A stretch of DNA of 64,000 bases. Source: Vibrio hyugaensis (GTDB lineage Bacteria > Pseudomonadota > Gammaproteobacteria > Enterobacterales > Vibrionaceae). This document shows positions 8,314-17,789 of this stretch, piece by piece. The translations under genes and the position numbers were made by a program. Where the stretch lies: contig NZ_CP025794.1 of NCBI RefSeq assembly GCF_002906655.1, positions 434,001-498,000 of the forward strand, written 5' to 3'. The stretch's first letter is position 1; every line of letters starts with the position of its first letter. The notes below the pieces were generated by a model, which did no database searches, was not told the DNA's origin, and saw only the letters and a program-made list of their open reading frames with translations.

Positions 8314-9287
8314 TGACTACATTCTGGAGTCTCTGGATTATCGTGATTACTGTCGGTACGCTGGTAGGCTGTGCGATCCTCTTGACTTGGTGCGCTAAAG
8401 ATAAAATGGGCGTCGAGGAAGGGGAAGACATGGGCCACGAGTACGATGGTATTCGCGAGCTTAACAACCCTCTGCCAAAATGGTGGACATACTTATTTGT
8501 GAGCACGTTTGTGTTTGCAGCTGTATATCTAACTCTATTTCCAGGTCTAGGTAGCTTTAAAGGCGTCCTTAACTGGCAGAGTTCAGATCAAACCGTACGT
8601 ACGCTGGAAGAATCTAAAGAAGCCATCGCACGAGCACAAGAAAACAAACAGCTTAACCAATATGCTAAAGAGCTTGATGATGCAGATGCTTACTTCGGTG
8701 AAGCGTTCCGTGCTCTTGCTCATAATGCAGAAGGTCTACGCCCTATCCCAGATATAGCGCAAGATCCTGAAGCGATTAAAGTTGGTCAACGTTTGTTCCT
8801 ACAGAACTGTTCGCAATGTCACGGTTCTGATGCTCGCGGTCAGAAAGGCTTCCCTAACCTAACTGACGACGCGTGGTTATACGGTGGCGAGCCAGCAGCT
8901 ATTGTTACTACTATCATGCAAGGCCGTATCGGGCAGATGCCTGCGTGGAAAGATGCACTTGGCGAACAAGGTGTTCAAGAAGTAGTAAGCTACACGCTAA
9001 GCCTATCTGGTCGTAAAGTGAATGCACGTGAAGCGGAAGCTGGTAAAGCTCGCTTTGTAGTGTGTGCAGCTTGTCACGGCACAGATGGTAAAGGTAACCC
9101 TGCTGTAGGTGCACCTGACCTAACTGACCAAGACTGGTTATTTGGCGATTCACGCGCCGCAGTAACAGAAACAGTTATGAATGGTCGCTCTGGCGTAATG
9201 CCTGCTTGGAAGGACATTCTAGGCGAAGACAAAGTTCAACTTGTCGCGGCATACGTCTGGAGTTTAAGCAACTCCGACAATAAGTAA
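8313..9287 (+). CDS. ccoP: cbb3-type cytochrome c oxidase subunit III (CcoP)
   Basis: A 324-residue diheme cytochrome c. There are two N-terminal membrane helices (about 5-25 and 55-75). Two periplasmic cytochrome domains carry CSQCH (about 168) and CAACH (about 251), each followed by a Met ligand in GQMPAWKD / GVMPAWKD. It accepts electrons from soluble cytochromes and hands them to CcoO. The two domains share near-identical segments (NLTDDAWLYG and DLTDQDWLFG). A terminator follows at 9298. Confidence 0.95.
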   Translation: MTTFWSLWIIVITVGTLVGCAILLTWCAKDKMGVEEGEDMGHEYDGIRELNNPLPKWWTYLFVSTFVFAAVYLTLFPGLGSFKGVLNWQSSDQTVRTLEESKEAIARAQENKQLNQYAKELDDADAYFGEAFRALAHNAEGLRPIPDIAQDPEAIKVGQRLFLQNCSQCHGSDARGQKGFPNLTDDAWLYGGEPAAIVTTIMQGRIGQMPAWKDALGEQGVQEVVSYTLSLSGRKVNAREAEAGKARFVVCAACHGTDGKGNPAVGAPDLTDQDWLFGDSRAAVTETVMNGRSGVMPAWKDILGEDKVQLVAAYVWSLSNSDNK

Positions 9288-9297
9288 CATTTCAATA

Positions 9298-9327
9298 ACA
9301 GCCCCTTTCATAGGGGCTGTCTTTCCT
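9298..9327 (+). terminator. Terminator after ccoNOQP
   Basis: ACAGCCCCT (9298-9306) pairs with AGGGGCTGT (9312-9320) over a 5-base loop and is followed by CTTTCCTTT. It separates the oxidase structural genes from the assembly genes and may set their ratio. Confidence 0.8.
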
Positions 9328-9376
9328 TTAAATTTAAAGCCTTACATTTTTTCATTTAGCTGTTGAGAACTTTTTT

Positions 9377-9853
9377 ATGGTAAAGCCTTGGTATAAACAA
9401 TTTTGGCCGTGGTTCCTGATCATCCTACCTCTAACTGTGGTGATTTGGACAATCGTTACTGTGGTCGTATTCGCCAACAACTCGGTATCTTTGGTCGCTG
9501 AGGATTACTATAAAAAGGGCAAAGGTATTAACATCGACATTAGTAAAATGAATGTCGCACGAGACCTTGGTCTTAACGCTACCGTTTCATCAGATGACAA
9601 CACGGTGGTTATCTCTTTTAACAAAGGGGAACTGCCGCACTTCCCTGCGCTAACTGCGACGTTTACACACCGCACGTTGCCAGACCGTGATTTTACTAAG
9701 CTTCTCACTGCCGATGCGAAAGGCAATTATCGTTTGACGCAAGAAGACTCTATTCAAGGTCCTTGGTTTGTTGAACTTGAACCACACAACAAAGAATGGA
9801 TGATTCAAGGTCGAGTTGAATTCCCTGCACAACCAACAATATTAATGAAGTAA
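9377..9853 (+). CDS. FixH family protein (cbb3 oxidase assembly)
   Basis: A 158-residue protein with one N-terminal membrane helix (about 12-33, FLIILPLTVVIWTIVTVVVFA) and a periplasmic beta domain. The SLVAEDYYKKGKGIN motif is typical of FixH. FixH proteins work with the CcoI copper ATPase in building the cbb3 binuclear centre; the exact role is unclear. The stop is 4 bases before ccoI. Confidence 0.9.
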   Translation: MVKPWYKQFWPWFLIILPLTVVIWTIVTVVVFANNSVSLVAEDYYKKGKGINIDISKMNVARDLGLNATVSSDDNTVVISFNKGELPHFPALTATFTHRTLPDRDFTKLLTADAKGNYRLTQEDSIQGPWFVELEPHNKEWMIQGRVEFPAQPTILMK

Positions 9854-9857
9854 GTCT

Positions 9858-12221
9858 ATGTGTAAATCCTGTTATCACTGCGGTGAAGATGTACCAGCCA
9901 ACACGGATTTCAAAGTAGAAATATTGGGTGAAATTCGCGACATGTGTTGCCCGGGTTGTGAAACTGTGGCACAGACCATTGTCGAGAGTGGGCTCGTCTC
10001 CTACTACCAATACCGAACTGCGCCAGCTGAAAAAGCAGATTTAGTTCCGGAACAGCTCCAGGCGCTGATTCATTATGACAATGAAGAAGTGCAATCGGAG
10101 TTTGTTCGTAATAATGAGAACACCTCTGAAGTCACCCTTTCCTTGGACGGCGTTTCTTGCGCAGCTTGCGCTTGGCTAATCGAAAAGCAAGTCTCGGGCG
10201 TAAAAGGCTTAGTGTCTATCCGTGTAAATACCACCACGAACCGAGCTTTACTTGCGTGGGATAAAACACAAGTTCGTCTCAGCGAATTGCTCTCTGTGAT
10301 TCACAAACTCGGTTATAAGGCTGCACCTTTTGAAGCGGATAAACAAGAAGCCGCATATCACCACACAATGAAGCAATACCTGTATCGCTTAGGCATTGCA
10401 GGCCTTGCAACCATGCAAGTAATGATGTTAGCGGTGGCGTTGTATCTGGAAGTTTTTGGCGATTTAGAGCCGGAGTTTAAAAACTACTTCCGATGGGTAA
10501 GCTTAATCTTCGCAACTCCTGTACTGCTCTATTCTGCGCTTCCTTTTTACCTCAATGCATGGCGAAGTATTAGAGGACGAACGCTTGGTATGGACGTCCC
10601 TGTGTCCATCGCATTAATCTTTGCTTATGTGGCAAGTCTAGTCGCAACGGTGACAGAGCAAGGTGAAGTATTCTTTGAATCCATCTCGATGTTTACCTTT
10701 TTCTTGTTGGTTGGTCGATTCTTAGAAATGCGTGCTCGTCGCAAAGCCGCGGCTGCTAGCGGTAACCTTCTTAAACTCATCCCTGCGATTGCCACCACGT
10801 TAGACGGTGAACAAATCCCAGTTAAGACACTAAAGGTCGGCGATCGCATTCGCGTTCTTCCTGGCGAACATATTCCTGCCGATGGCAAAGTGATTTCTGG
10901 TCGTATCCATATCGACGAGTCTATGCTGACCGGAGAGTCTGTTCATGTAGTTAAGAAGGCGGGAGATGCCGTTTACGCGGGCACATTGAATGGCGAGGAG
11001 TCTTTCGATCTCGAAGTGACGAATTCAAAAGCAGATTCGATGATTTCTAATATCGTTCGTCTTCAAGATGAAGCTCAGCACTCTAAGCCTAAAATCGCTG
11101 AAATTGCCGACGTAGTAGCACGTTATTTCGTTGGCGCGATTCTAATCATTTCAGCTGGCACGTGGCTTTACTGGCACCAAACCAAACCTGATGATGCGTT
11201 CTGGATTATGCTGTCTGTTTTGGTAGCGACTTGTCCATGCGCCCTATCCTTAGCAACGCCAACCGCACTAACTTGTGCAACCTCTCGAATGGGTAATTTT
11301 GGTATTTTGCTACGTAAAGGCCATGTTTTCGAAACGCTGTGTAAGATTAATCATCTTGTCGTAGATAAGACAGGTACGCTGACCAAAGGCGACATCGAAA
11401 TTAATCAAACTCAAACCTTTGCTAGCTTTAACGAAGCTGAAGCACTTGCGATTGCATCGGCACTTGAAGCGCACGCAAACCACCCTATTGCTCGGGCATT
11501 TTCAGGGTTTGGTCAAGAAAACGTTACCGTAAGTGACGTTCAAAACATCATTGGTTCTGGCATTCAAGGTAATTGGAACAATAAGACAGTAAAGATCGGC
11601 AGCGCTACTTTTGTGGTTGGTGAGAACCGAGATGAAAGCAACGCGGTCTATCTCTCTGTCGACGAAAAACACGTTGCGACCTTCTATTACCGCGACCCGA
11701 TTCGTAAAGAGAGCAAAGCATTCATCCAGCGTTTTGCAGATGCAGGTATTAAGACAACGCTATTGACCGGTGATTCTTTGCAAAACGCGCAACCAGTTGC
11801 CAACGAAATGGGTATTGACCATGTGTTCGCCTCAGCAAAACCAGAAGACAAACTCGCGTATCTTCAAGGACTAGATAAAAACGACATCACTATGATGGTC
11901 GGTGATGGCATTAACGATGCACCTACTCTTGCAGGTGCACACCTATCCGTTGCGATGGGTGGTGGTACGGATGTCGCCAAAGCTTCTGCAGATATGACCC
12001 TTCTAGGCGATAATTTAGAGAAGCTATTAGAGGCAAGATTGCTTGCGATACGTACAAGAAAGATAATCCGAGAAAACTTGGCTTGGTCTTTAGGTTACAA
12101 CCTGCTAATTTTGCCATTGGCAGTTGCAGGTCTTGTCGCACCTTATGTTGCCGTTGTTGGTATGTCTGCGAGTTCTATCATTGTAGTATCCAACTCATTG
12201 CGACTGCTTAAAGAGAAGTAA
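9858..12221 (+). CDS. ccoI: Copper-translocating P1B-type ATPase CcoI/FixI (cbb3 assembly)
   Basis: A 787-residue P-type ATPase. It has an N-terminal Cys-rich domain (CYHCGEDVP and CCPGCETVA), a heavy-metal domain with CAAC (101-104), and eight membrane helices including the CPCALS metal motif (about 458). Other motifs are the phosphorylation loop DKTGTLTKGD (about 502), TGES and GDGINDAP. The CcoI class exports Cu for insertion into cbb3 oxidase rather than for detoxification. The neighbours fixH and ccoS support this. Expected length. Confidence 0.95.
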   Translation: MCKSCYHCGEDVPANTDFKVEILGEIRDMCCPGCETVAQTIVESGLVSYYQYRTAPAEKADLVPEQLQALIHYDNEEVQSEFVRNNENTSEVTLSLDGVSCAACAWLIEKQVSGVKGLVSIRVNTTTNRALLAWDKTQVRLSELLSVIHKLGYKAAPFEADKQEAAYHHTMKQYLYRLGIAGLATMQVMMLAVALYLEVFGDLEPEFKNYFRWVSLIFATPVLLYSALPFYLNAWRSIRGRTLGMDVPVSIALIFAYVASLVATVTEQGEVFFESISMFTFFLLVGRFLEMRARRKAAAASGNLLKLIPAIATTLDGEQIPVKTLKVGDRIRVLPGEHIPADGKVISGRIHIDESMLTGESVHVVKKAGDAVYAGTLNGEESFDLEVTNSKADSMISNIVRLQDEAQHSKPKIAEIADVVARYFVGAILIISAGTWLYWHQTKPDDAFWIMLSVLVATCPCALSLATPTALTCATSRMGNFGILLRKGHVFETLCKINHLVVDKTGTLTKGDIEINQTQTFASFNEAEALAIASALEAHANHPIARAFSGFGQENVTVSDVQNIIGSGIQGNWNNKTVKIGSATFVVGENRDESNAVYLSVDEKHVATFYYRDPIRKESKAFIQRFADAGIKTTLLTGDSLQNAQPVANEMGIDHVFASAKPEDKLAYLQGLDKNDITMMVGDGINDAPTLAGAHLSVAMGGGTDVAKASADMTLLGDNLEKLLEARLLAIRTRKIIRENLAWSLGYNLLILPLAVAGLVAPYVAVVGMSASSIIVVSNSLRLLKEK

Positions 12222-12236
12222 AGTAAGAGAGCTAAC

Positions 12237-12401
12237 ATGGAAAGTCTTTACATTTTAATCCCTATCGCCATTGTTTTGGTCTGTGTGGCGGTTGCTATTT
12301 TCCTATGGGCCGTTCGCAGTGATCAGTTCGAAGATCTAGAGCGACAAGGCCACAACATTCTTCTCGATGAAGATGAAAAACCAAATAACAAAAAACCGTA
12401 A
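12237..12401 (+). CDS. ccoS: cbb3 oxidase maturation protein CcoS
   Basis: A 54-residue protein: MESLYILIPIAIVLVCVAVAIF forms one membrane helix, followed by LWAVRSDQFEDLERQGHNIL, the hallmark of CcoS/FixS. It is needed for cofactor insertion into the oxidase. It lies 15 bases after ccoI with AAGAGAG as ribosome site and 9 bases before the next gene. Confidence 0.9.
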   Translation: MESLYILIPIAIVLVCVAVAIFLWAVRSDQFEDLERQGHNILLDEDEKPNNKKP

Positions 12402-12410
12402 CGTTACTCT

Positions 12411-13088
12411 ATGAGTCCAGATTTTATCGGTGCTTTTATGATTGGCTTGGTCGGGGCTGGTCATTGCATGGGGATGTGTGGTGGTATCGCGTCACTACTC
12501 TCTATGGGCACAAAAAACACTAAGCCTTCACCCGTTATCCCTCTCTTCTACAATATTGGACGCCTCGCTAGCTACGGTTGTGTTGGAGCAATGGTTGGTG
12601 GGGCTATTTCCGGCTTGTCTGAACTGAGTGGATTAACCCAATCATTAGCGTGGCTCCGCTTTATTGCGGCTATATTCATGATTTTGGTTGCTTTATATAT
12701 TGCTAAGTGGTGGCAAGGCCTGCTGATTATTGAAAAACTTGGGCAGTCCCTTTGGAAATTGATTTCACCTACTGGTAAGAGCCTACTCCCACTCAAACAC
12801 CCTTTACATGCCCTGCCGTTTGGGTTTATCTGGGGATGGTTACCGTGCGGCTTAGTGTACTCGGCTCTCACTTGGTCAGCAGTGTCAGGGAGCGCATTAA
12901 ATGGCGGGATGATCATGCTGGCATTTGGTCTTGGTACCCTTCCATCAATGCTCGCGATCGGATACGGAGCGAGCCACTTTCAGAAGTTGCAAAAGTCGTT
13001 AATATTTAGAAACATCTCAGCGTTAATCTTAATAACTTATGGCGTGTATACTGCCGCCGGAGCTATGCGAATGCTCGGTTTCATATAG
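12411..13088 (+). CDS. DsbD/SafE-like membrane protein of the cbb3 assembly cluster
   Basis: A 225-residue integral membrane protein with six predicted helices. Conserved segments are GHCMGMCGG in the first helix and WLPCGLVYSAL in the second half. The cysteine pair distributed between symmetric halves resembles the DsbD transmembrane fold (sulfite exporter TauE/SafE annotation family). Relatives next to ccoS are often called CcoH-like or implicated in copper/thiol handling for cytochrome assembly. Substrate unknown; the role is inferred from neighbours. Confidence 0.85.
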   Translation: MSPDFIGAFMIGLVGAGHCMGMCGGIASLLSMGTKNTKPSPVIPLFYNIGRLASYGCVGAMVGGAISGLSELSGLTQSLAWLRFIAAIFMILVALYIAKWWQGLLIIEKLGQSLWKLISPTGKSLLPLKHPLHALPFGFIWGWLPCGLVYSALTWSAVSGSALNGGMIMLAFGLGTLPSMLAIGYGASHFQKLQKSLIFRNISALILITYGVYTAAGAMRMLGFI

Positions 13089-13148
13089 TATGAAAGTCGT
13101 TTTCAATAATTTTTTTGCTACCCTTTAGAAGTAAGCGGTGATAAAATA

Positions 13149-13162
13149 TTGATGTATATCAA
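13149..13162. promoter_or_regulatory. FNR box (TTGAT-N4-ATCAA) in front of fnr
   Basis: TTGATGTATATCAA is a perfect consensus FNR site, 16 bases before the fnr ATG. A site this close to the start codon probably overlaps or follows the transcription start, which suggests autorepression under anaerobiosis. Confidence 0.85.
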
Positions 13163-13178
13163 ATAGTGAAAGGTTGTT

Positions 13179-13925
13179 ATGATTTCTGAAAAACCTGCAA
13201 CAAAGCGTATCCAATCAGGTGGTTGCGCGATTCATTGCCAAGATTGTAGCATTAGCCAACTGTGTATTCCGTTCACTCTAAACGAGTCTGAGCTGGATCA
13301 GTTGGATCAAATCATCGAGCGTAAAAAGCCAATCCAAAAAGGCCAAGAGCTTTTTAAAGCAGGTGATGAGCTAAAATCTCTGTACGCTATCCGCTCTGGC
13401 ACGATAAAGAGTTACACCATTACAGAGCAAGGCGATGAGCAAATCACTGCGTTTCACTTAGCTGGTGACCTTGTAGGTTTTGACGCAATAACAGGTGACC
13501 AACACCCAAGTTTTGCTCAAGCGCTTGAAACTTCTATGGTTTGTGAGATTCCATACGAAATCCTTGATGACCTATCAGGAAAAATGCCTAAGCTTCGCCA
13601 ACAAATCATGCGTTTGATGAGTAACGAGATTAAAGGCGACCAAGAAATGATTCTGCTTCTTTCTAAAAAGAATGCAGAAGAACGTCTTGCTGCATTCCTG
13701 TACAACCTATCAACACGTTTTTCCCAGCGCGGCTTTAGTCCTCGTGAATTTCGTTTAACCATGACTCGTGGTGACATTGGTAACTATCTTGGTCTAACGG
13801 TAGAAACCATTAGCCGTTTACTTGGTCGCTTCCAGAAATCTGAAATTCTGAGCGTAAAAGGTAAGTACATCACCATCTTAGATCACGATGCATTGATGGA
13901 ACTTGCAGGCGTTAGCAAAGACTAA
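13179..13925 (+). CDS. fnr: Oxygen-responsive global regulator Fnr
   Basis: A 248-residue CRP/FNR regulator. N-terminal cysteines C16, C20, C23 and C29 with a central Cys near 120 ligate the oxygen-labile [4Fe-4S] cluster. A cyclic-nucleotide-fold domain (30-150) and C-terminal HTH ([21 protein letters not shown], recognition E-TISR) follow. It activates anaerobic and microaerobic genes, plausibly including the upstream oxidase cluster. Length fits E. coli Fnr (250). It has its own FNR box and a terminator at 13941. Confidence 0.96.
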   Translation: MISEKPATKRIQSGGCAIHCQDCSISQLCIPFTLNESELDQLDQIIERKKPIQKGQELFKAGDELKSLYAIRSGTIKSYTITEQGDEQITAFHLAGDLVGFDAITGDQHPSFAQALETSMVCEIPYEILDDLSGKMPKLRQQIMRLMSNEIKGDQEMILLLSKKNAEERLAAFLYNLSTRFSQRGFSPREFRLTMTRGDIGNYLGLTVETISRLLGRFQKSEILSVKGKYITILDHDALMELAGVSKD

Positions 13926-13940
13926 TTTACCCTATCAATT

Positions 13941-13976
13941 GATGTAGCTCGAAAATGAGCTACATCATATTTCTTC
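13941..13976 (+). terminator. Terminator after fnr
   Basis: GATGTAGCTC (13941-13950) pairs perfectly with GAGCTACATC (13957-13966) over a 6-base loop, followed by ATATTTCTTCT. Confidence 0.8.
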
Positions 13977-14106
13977 TAAAATCCCTTCGAAAGTCCTCAA
14001 ATTCTTCTTCAAACTGAGCTACAGTAAAAATGTACCTTGTGTACTCCAATATACTGATTTACTTTATATTCAGTATTTGGTTTTACAATAATAAGTGGGC
14101 TTAGAT

Positions 14107-15054
14107 ATGAGTATATACAGTAAGATCCTTGTTGTTGCTGACATCAATAATGATGAGCAGCCAGCACTTGCAAGAGCGGTTCAACTCGCTCGAAAAAGTG
14201 TATCCAGAAGCCGAATCACTTTCTTTCTGTCAATCTACGATTTTTCGTATGACATGACCTCAATGCTGTCGGTCGATGAAAGAGATGCTATGCGTCGCGG
14301 TGTTATCCACCAACGTGAACAATGGATGCGTAAGATAGCCCAACCGTATTTAGACGATAGCTTCGACTTTGATGTTTGTGTTGTTTGGCATAATCGCCCC
14401 TATGAAGCGATCATCGCTGAAGTCTTTGCTGGCGGTCACGACATCGTTATTAAAGGAACGCGTAAGCACGACGTTCTAGAATCCGTCATTTTCACTCCTA
14501 CAGATTGGCATTTGTTGCGTAAGTGCCCTATCCCTGTACTTTTAATTAAGAACGCTGATTGGCCTGAGCATGCGAAGATACTCGCGTCTGTTCATGTTGG
14601 TTCGGAAAACCCAACACATATTGACTTGAATGATTCGATGGTAGAGCGTCTTAAAGAAATCAGTAACCGACTTGATGCCGATCCGTACCTTGTTAATGCG
14701 TACCCGGTTACGCCAGCCAACATCACAATTGAGTTGCCGGAATTTGATCCTACAACCTATACAGACGCTGTACGTGGGCATCATTTAACCGCAATGAAAG
14801 CACTTCGCCAGAAGCATGCTCTTGATGAAGAGCAAACGATCGTCGAGCAAGGCTTACCAGAAGACATTATCCCAGCAACTGCAGAAAAACTAAGTGCAGC
14901 GATGGTGATTCTTGGTACAACTGGTCGCACTGGGCTTTCTGCGGTGTTTATTGGTAACACTGCTGAGCATGTGATTGATAAAATCAATTGCGACGTACTG
15001 GCATTAAAACCAAACGGTTACATCAGTCCGCTCGATCCGAATACAGCGACATAA
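14107..15054 (+). CDS. uspE: Universal stress protein UspE
   Basis: A 315-residue tandem Usp protein. Domain 1 begins MSIYSKILVVADINNDEQPAL and domain 2 lies from about 160. The second repeat carries the nucleotide-binding-type G-x2-G-x9-G motif (LGTTGRTGLSAVFIGNTAE). Start chosen at ATG 14107, which matches the usual MSIY beginning; a GTG at 14095 is in frame but unlikely. UspE follows fnr in many gammaproteobacteria and acts in stress survival, motility and aggregation. Confidence 0.93.
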   Translation: MSIYSKILVVADINNDEQPALARAVQLARKSVSRSRITFFLSIYDFSYDMTSMLSVDERDAMRRGVIHQREQWMRKIAQPYLDDSFDFDVCVVWHNRPYEAIIAEVFAGGHDIVIKGTRKHDVLESVIFTPTDWHLLRKCPIPVLLIKNADWPEHAKILASVHVGSENPTHIDLNDSMVERLKEISNRLDADPYLVNAYPVTPANITIELPEFDPTTYTDAVRGHHLTAMKALRQKHALDEEQTIVEQGLPEDIIPATAEKLSAAMVILGTTGRTGLSAVFIGNTAEHVIDKINCDVLALKPNGYISPLDPNTAT

Positions 15055-15090
15055 CAGCGCTTGTTTTTGAAATGATATAGAAATGAAAAT

Positions 15091-15116
15091 CCCCCACTTG
15101 TTGGGGGGGTTTTTAT
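15091..15116 (+). terminator. Terminator after uspE
   Basis: CCCCCA (15091-15096) pairs with TGGGGG (15102-15107) across a 5-base loop, followed by GGTTTTTATT. Confidence 0.85.
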
Positions 15117-15139
15117 TCTGTTCACGGCCTTAAGGCACG

Positions 15140-15170
15140 CAAATTAAAAAGGAGGCTCATTTCGCCTCCT
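15140..15170 (-). terminator. Terminator after ttcA (reverse strand)
   Basis: AGGAGGC (15150-15156) and GCCTCCT (15164-15170) form a stem. On the reverse strand it is followed by TTTTTAATTT. It converges with the uspE terminator. Confidence 0.8.
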
Positions 15171-15179
15171 CTTTTCGAA

Positions 15180-16073
15180 TTAGATGTTGGTTACATCGAT
15201 AAACATTGATTCGTCGATGTTTGTCGAAGATACCACTGCTTCACTGAATTCGTATTCTTCGCGGTTACCTTCACGATCTAATGGTAGGTTTACAAAGTCG
15301 AAGAGTTCACGGTCAGCAAGCTGGCTTGGACTTACGTTCTGGATTGACTTGAAGATAGCTTCTACGCGACCAGGTGTTTTCTTATCCCAATCGATCAACA
15401 TCGCTTTAATCGATTGACGTTGAAGGTTCTCTTGAGAACCACATAAGTTACAAGGAATGATTGGGAACTCTTTATGTTCTGCGTATTTGATTAGGTCTTT
15501 TTCACGACAGTAAGTCAGTGGACGGATAACTACGTTACGACCATCATCTGAACGAAGTTTTGGTGGCATCGCTTTTAGGCGCGAGCCATGGAACATGTTC
15601 AAGAACATCGTTTCTACAATGTCATCCATGTGGTGACCAAGAGCCAGTTTAGTCGCGCCAATCTTCTCTGCGAACGAATAAAGTGTACCACGACGAAGAC
15701 GTGAACATAGGCCACAAGTTGTTTTGCCTTCTGGCACTTTCTCTTTAACTACTGAGTAAGTGTCCTTGTCTACGATGTAGTAAGGAATGTTCAGCGTTTC
15801 AAAGTAGTCTGGAAGAATATGCTCAGGGAAACCTGGCTGTTTCTGGTCAAGGTTAACTGCGACAACTTCAAATTTGATAGGCGCTGCCTTTTGTAGGTTC
15901 AACAGGATATCAAGCATCGCGAATGAATCTTTACCACCACTAATACATGCCATCACAACATCGCCTTCTTCGATCATGTTGTAATCAGTAATGGCATTTC
16001 CAACATGTCTTCTAAGACGTTTCTGAAGCTTGTTGAATTCTAGGGTTTCTTTTCTTGTATCTACTTGGTTCAT
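15180..16073 (-). CDS. ttcA: tRNA 2-thiocytidine(32) synthetase TtcA
   Basis: A 297-residue PP-loop ATPase that thiolates C32 of tRNAs using a [4Fe-4S] cluster. Visible: PP-loop SGGKDS (45-50), [14 protein letters not shown] with the cluster CxxC, and the later [11 protein letters not shown] cysteine. TtcA is often FNR- or oxygen-linked and next to uspE/fnr, as here. Expected length. Confidence 0.95.
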   Translation of the reverse strand: MNQVDTRKETLEFNKLQKRLRRHVGNAITDYNMIEEGDVVMACISGGKDSFAMLDILLNLQKAAPIKFEVVAVNLDQKQPGFPEHILPDYFETLNIPYYIVDKDTYSVVKEKVPEGKTTCGLCSRLRRGTLYSFAEKIGATKLALGHHMDDIVETMFLNMFHGSRLKAMPPKLRSDDGRNVVIRPLTYCREKDLIKYAEHKEFPIIPCNLCGSQENLQRQSIKAMLIDWDKKTPGRVEAIFKSIQNVSPSQLADRELFDFVNLPLDREGNREEYEFSEAVVSSTNIDESMFIDVTNI

Positions 16074-16229
16074 TGCGGGCTCTCACATCGCCGATAAATC
16101 GACTAGGGCTTCCTAACTTGGATTTCTATGGGGCGTGGATTATACGAGCTTTTTGCGCAGGATTAAATGTTTGTGTGACGGACTCATCAATAAATGCACT
16201 CAAAAACAGCGTCATGAACGTTAGAAACA

Positions 16230-16255
16230 AAAAAAGAGCCGCAATTGCAGCTCTT
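16230..16255 (-). terminator. Terminator after the DUF2987 gene (reverse strand)
   Basis: AAGAGC (16234-16239) pairs with GCTCTT (16250-16255) around an inner GCAATTGC palindrome. The reverse strand then reads TTTTTTTG. Confidence 0.7.
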
Positions 16256-16272
16256 CTTCGGTTTCTTTATGA

Positions 16273-16935
16273 TTATTTTTTTGCATTCGGTAGATAAGGT
16301 AATACACGAGTCGTTGGTTGAGGTAATGTCATATGACCACCCTCGCCAATTTCACTCATTGCGACTTGCACCTTCCCATTAACAATCGCTTTTTCAGTCC
16401 CGTTAGAGAACGTAATAGTATCATTAAGTTCGTTAGCGAACTCCATGGTTACACCTTGTACTTGGGCCGTAAACCAACCCGCAAACATACCTCCAAGATC
16501 TTCGAGTAAGGCTTGCATTTGAGGCATCAAAGGCTTCAATTCTTCGTACGTAACGCTACCCTGTAACGGTTCTTTCGTCATGACTACAAGAGAATAATCA
16601 CAGCGCGTATCTTTGGGCGTTTGTACAAAGACAAGTGGATTCGCTGACTTTAGGTTTTTATCTATAGGAAGCGGTAGCTCTTTCGAAGTTGGTATCACAA
16701 ACTCCTCAAAATGCTCTTCCTTTTCCATCCATGCTTTTTCGATTTCACACAATTGCTTTGTATCAGAATCAACAAAGAAAACACCGACTCTAACGTCATC
16801 ATGGCCGTCTTTAATGTTGTTCTTTAATTGCGTGTAAAGCTTAGAATACGTAAACATGTATTCTTGAGCGTGAGTGATAGGCGATGCCAAGATCAGTACC
16901 GCACTACCCAGTAAACTTAGGCTTAACTTCTTCAT
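16273..16935 (-). CDS. DUF2987 family periplasmic protein
   Basis: A 220-residue protein with a clear signal peptide (MKKLSLSLLGSAVLILASPITHA, cleavage about residue 23). It is followed by EYMFTYSKLYTQLKNN, a start seen in Vibrio DUF2987 proteins. Two cysteines (QLCE and TRCDYS) may form a disulfide. It lies 17 bases after the Bax-like gene on the same strand, so it is probably in the same operon. Function unknown. Confidence 0.75.
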   Translation of the reverse strand: MKKLSLSLLGSAVLILASPITHAQEYMFTYSKLYTQLKNNIKDGHDDVRVGVFFVDSDTKQLCEIEKAWMEKEEHFEEFVIPTSKELPLPIDKNLKSANPLVFVQTPKDTRCDYSLVVMTKEPLQGSVTYEELKPLMPQMQALLEDLGGMFAGWFTAQVQGVTMEFANELNDTITFSNGTEKAIVNGKVQVAMSEIGEGGHMTLPQPTTRVLPYLPNAKK

Positions 16936-16952
16936 CCGATCCGTTATTTCTT

Positions 16953-17789
16953 TTATTGTGTCCAGTAAGCGTTATTGTGACGAATCATCGCCCGCAAGTC
17001 ATTCACATAAGCGATGCCGCGTTCAGAGTAAGCAAGCAGGCCGTGAGTAAGTTCTGATGCCGTCGCCACAGATAACAAATCCTTGTGTTTCCCTGCTAAA
17101 TTCGCACGAATATCACGTAAATCAGCATACGCACGGTTACGATTCACATTCATAAAGTAGCCATGTACAGACTCTTGTACAGTGTCAAACTTCTCTACTT
17201 CGTGCGTTTTACCTGCACCGCGTTTCGCAGGGACGATTCCGCAGCCCTTTTTATAACACCATTGACCAAACAAGTTGTTTGCTTCGGTTGCAAAACGAGA
17301 GGTGCCCCACGCAGATTCATTCGCAGCCTGTGTTAACACCAAAGCCTCAGGCAAAACATTAACTCGCTTAAGCATTTCATCCAACCAAGCTTCCGTTACC
17401 GTCTCGTCTTTCAATGGGTAAGAGTAAAGTGCAGCCAAGCGTTTAGCATATGAAGTTTGTTCTGAGCTTACCTCGCCAAGCTTCAAAGCCGTTAAGAAGG
17501 CACGCTCTTTTTCTATGCGCTGATTTTCTAACGCAATTTTCGGTCGAAGAAAATCAAAGAATGCCGTCTTCTTATCTTTAGTGTCCTTTATCGAATTGAA
17601 ATCGGGGATATCACCAATATAAGGAAGGTCGGACAAATCTATGTGTGACACAGGTCCATGAACTACCTGAGTGTCAATCGCACTTCGATATTCTCGGTCG
17701 TAGTGTAAATACGGACCTATAGAAACAAAAGTGGCGGCTATTGAGATAGCCGCCACTCGTAAACTCATTGATTTTAAAGATTTAGGCAT
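16953..17789 (-). CDS. Bax-like glucosaminidase-domain protein
   Basis: About 278 residues from ATG 17789 (MPKSLKSMSLRVAAISIAA), which overlaps the upstream stop by 8 bases; a longer frame to 17825 is less likely. It has one N-terminal membrane anchor, a linker, then a glucosaminidase/Bax domain (about 120-275). LVLTQAANESAWGTSRFATEANNLFG contains the catalytic Glu, and GYFMNVNRNRAYADLR follows. The family hydrolyses peptidoglycan or resembles lysozymes; the likely site is the periplasm. Confidence 0.85.
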   Translation of the reverse strand: MPKSLKSMSLRVAAISIAATFVSIGPYLHYDREYRSAIDTQVVHGPVSHIDLSDLPYIGDIPDFNSIKDTKDKKTAFFDFLRPKIALENQRIEKERAFLTALKLGEVSSEQTSYAKRLAALYSYPLKDETVTEAWLDEMLKRVNVLPEALVLTQAANESAWGTSRFATEANNLFGQWCYKKGCGIVPAKRGAGKTHEVEKFDTVQESVHGYFMNVNRNRAYADLRDIRANLAGKHKDLLSVATASELTHGLLAYSERGIAYVNDLRAMIRHNNAYWTQ

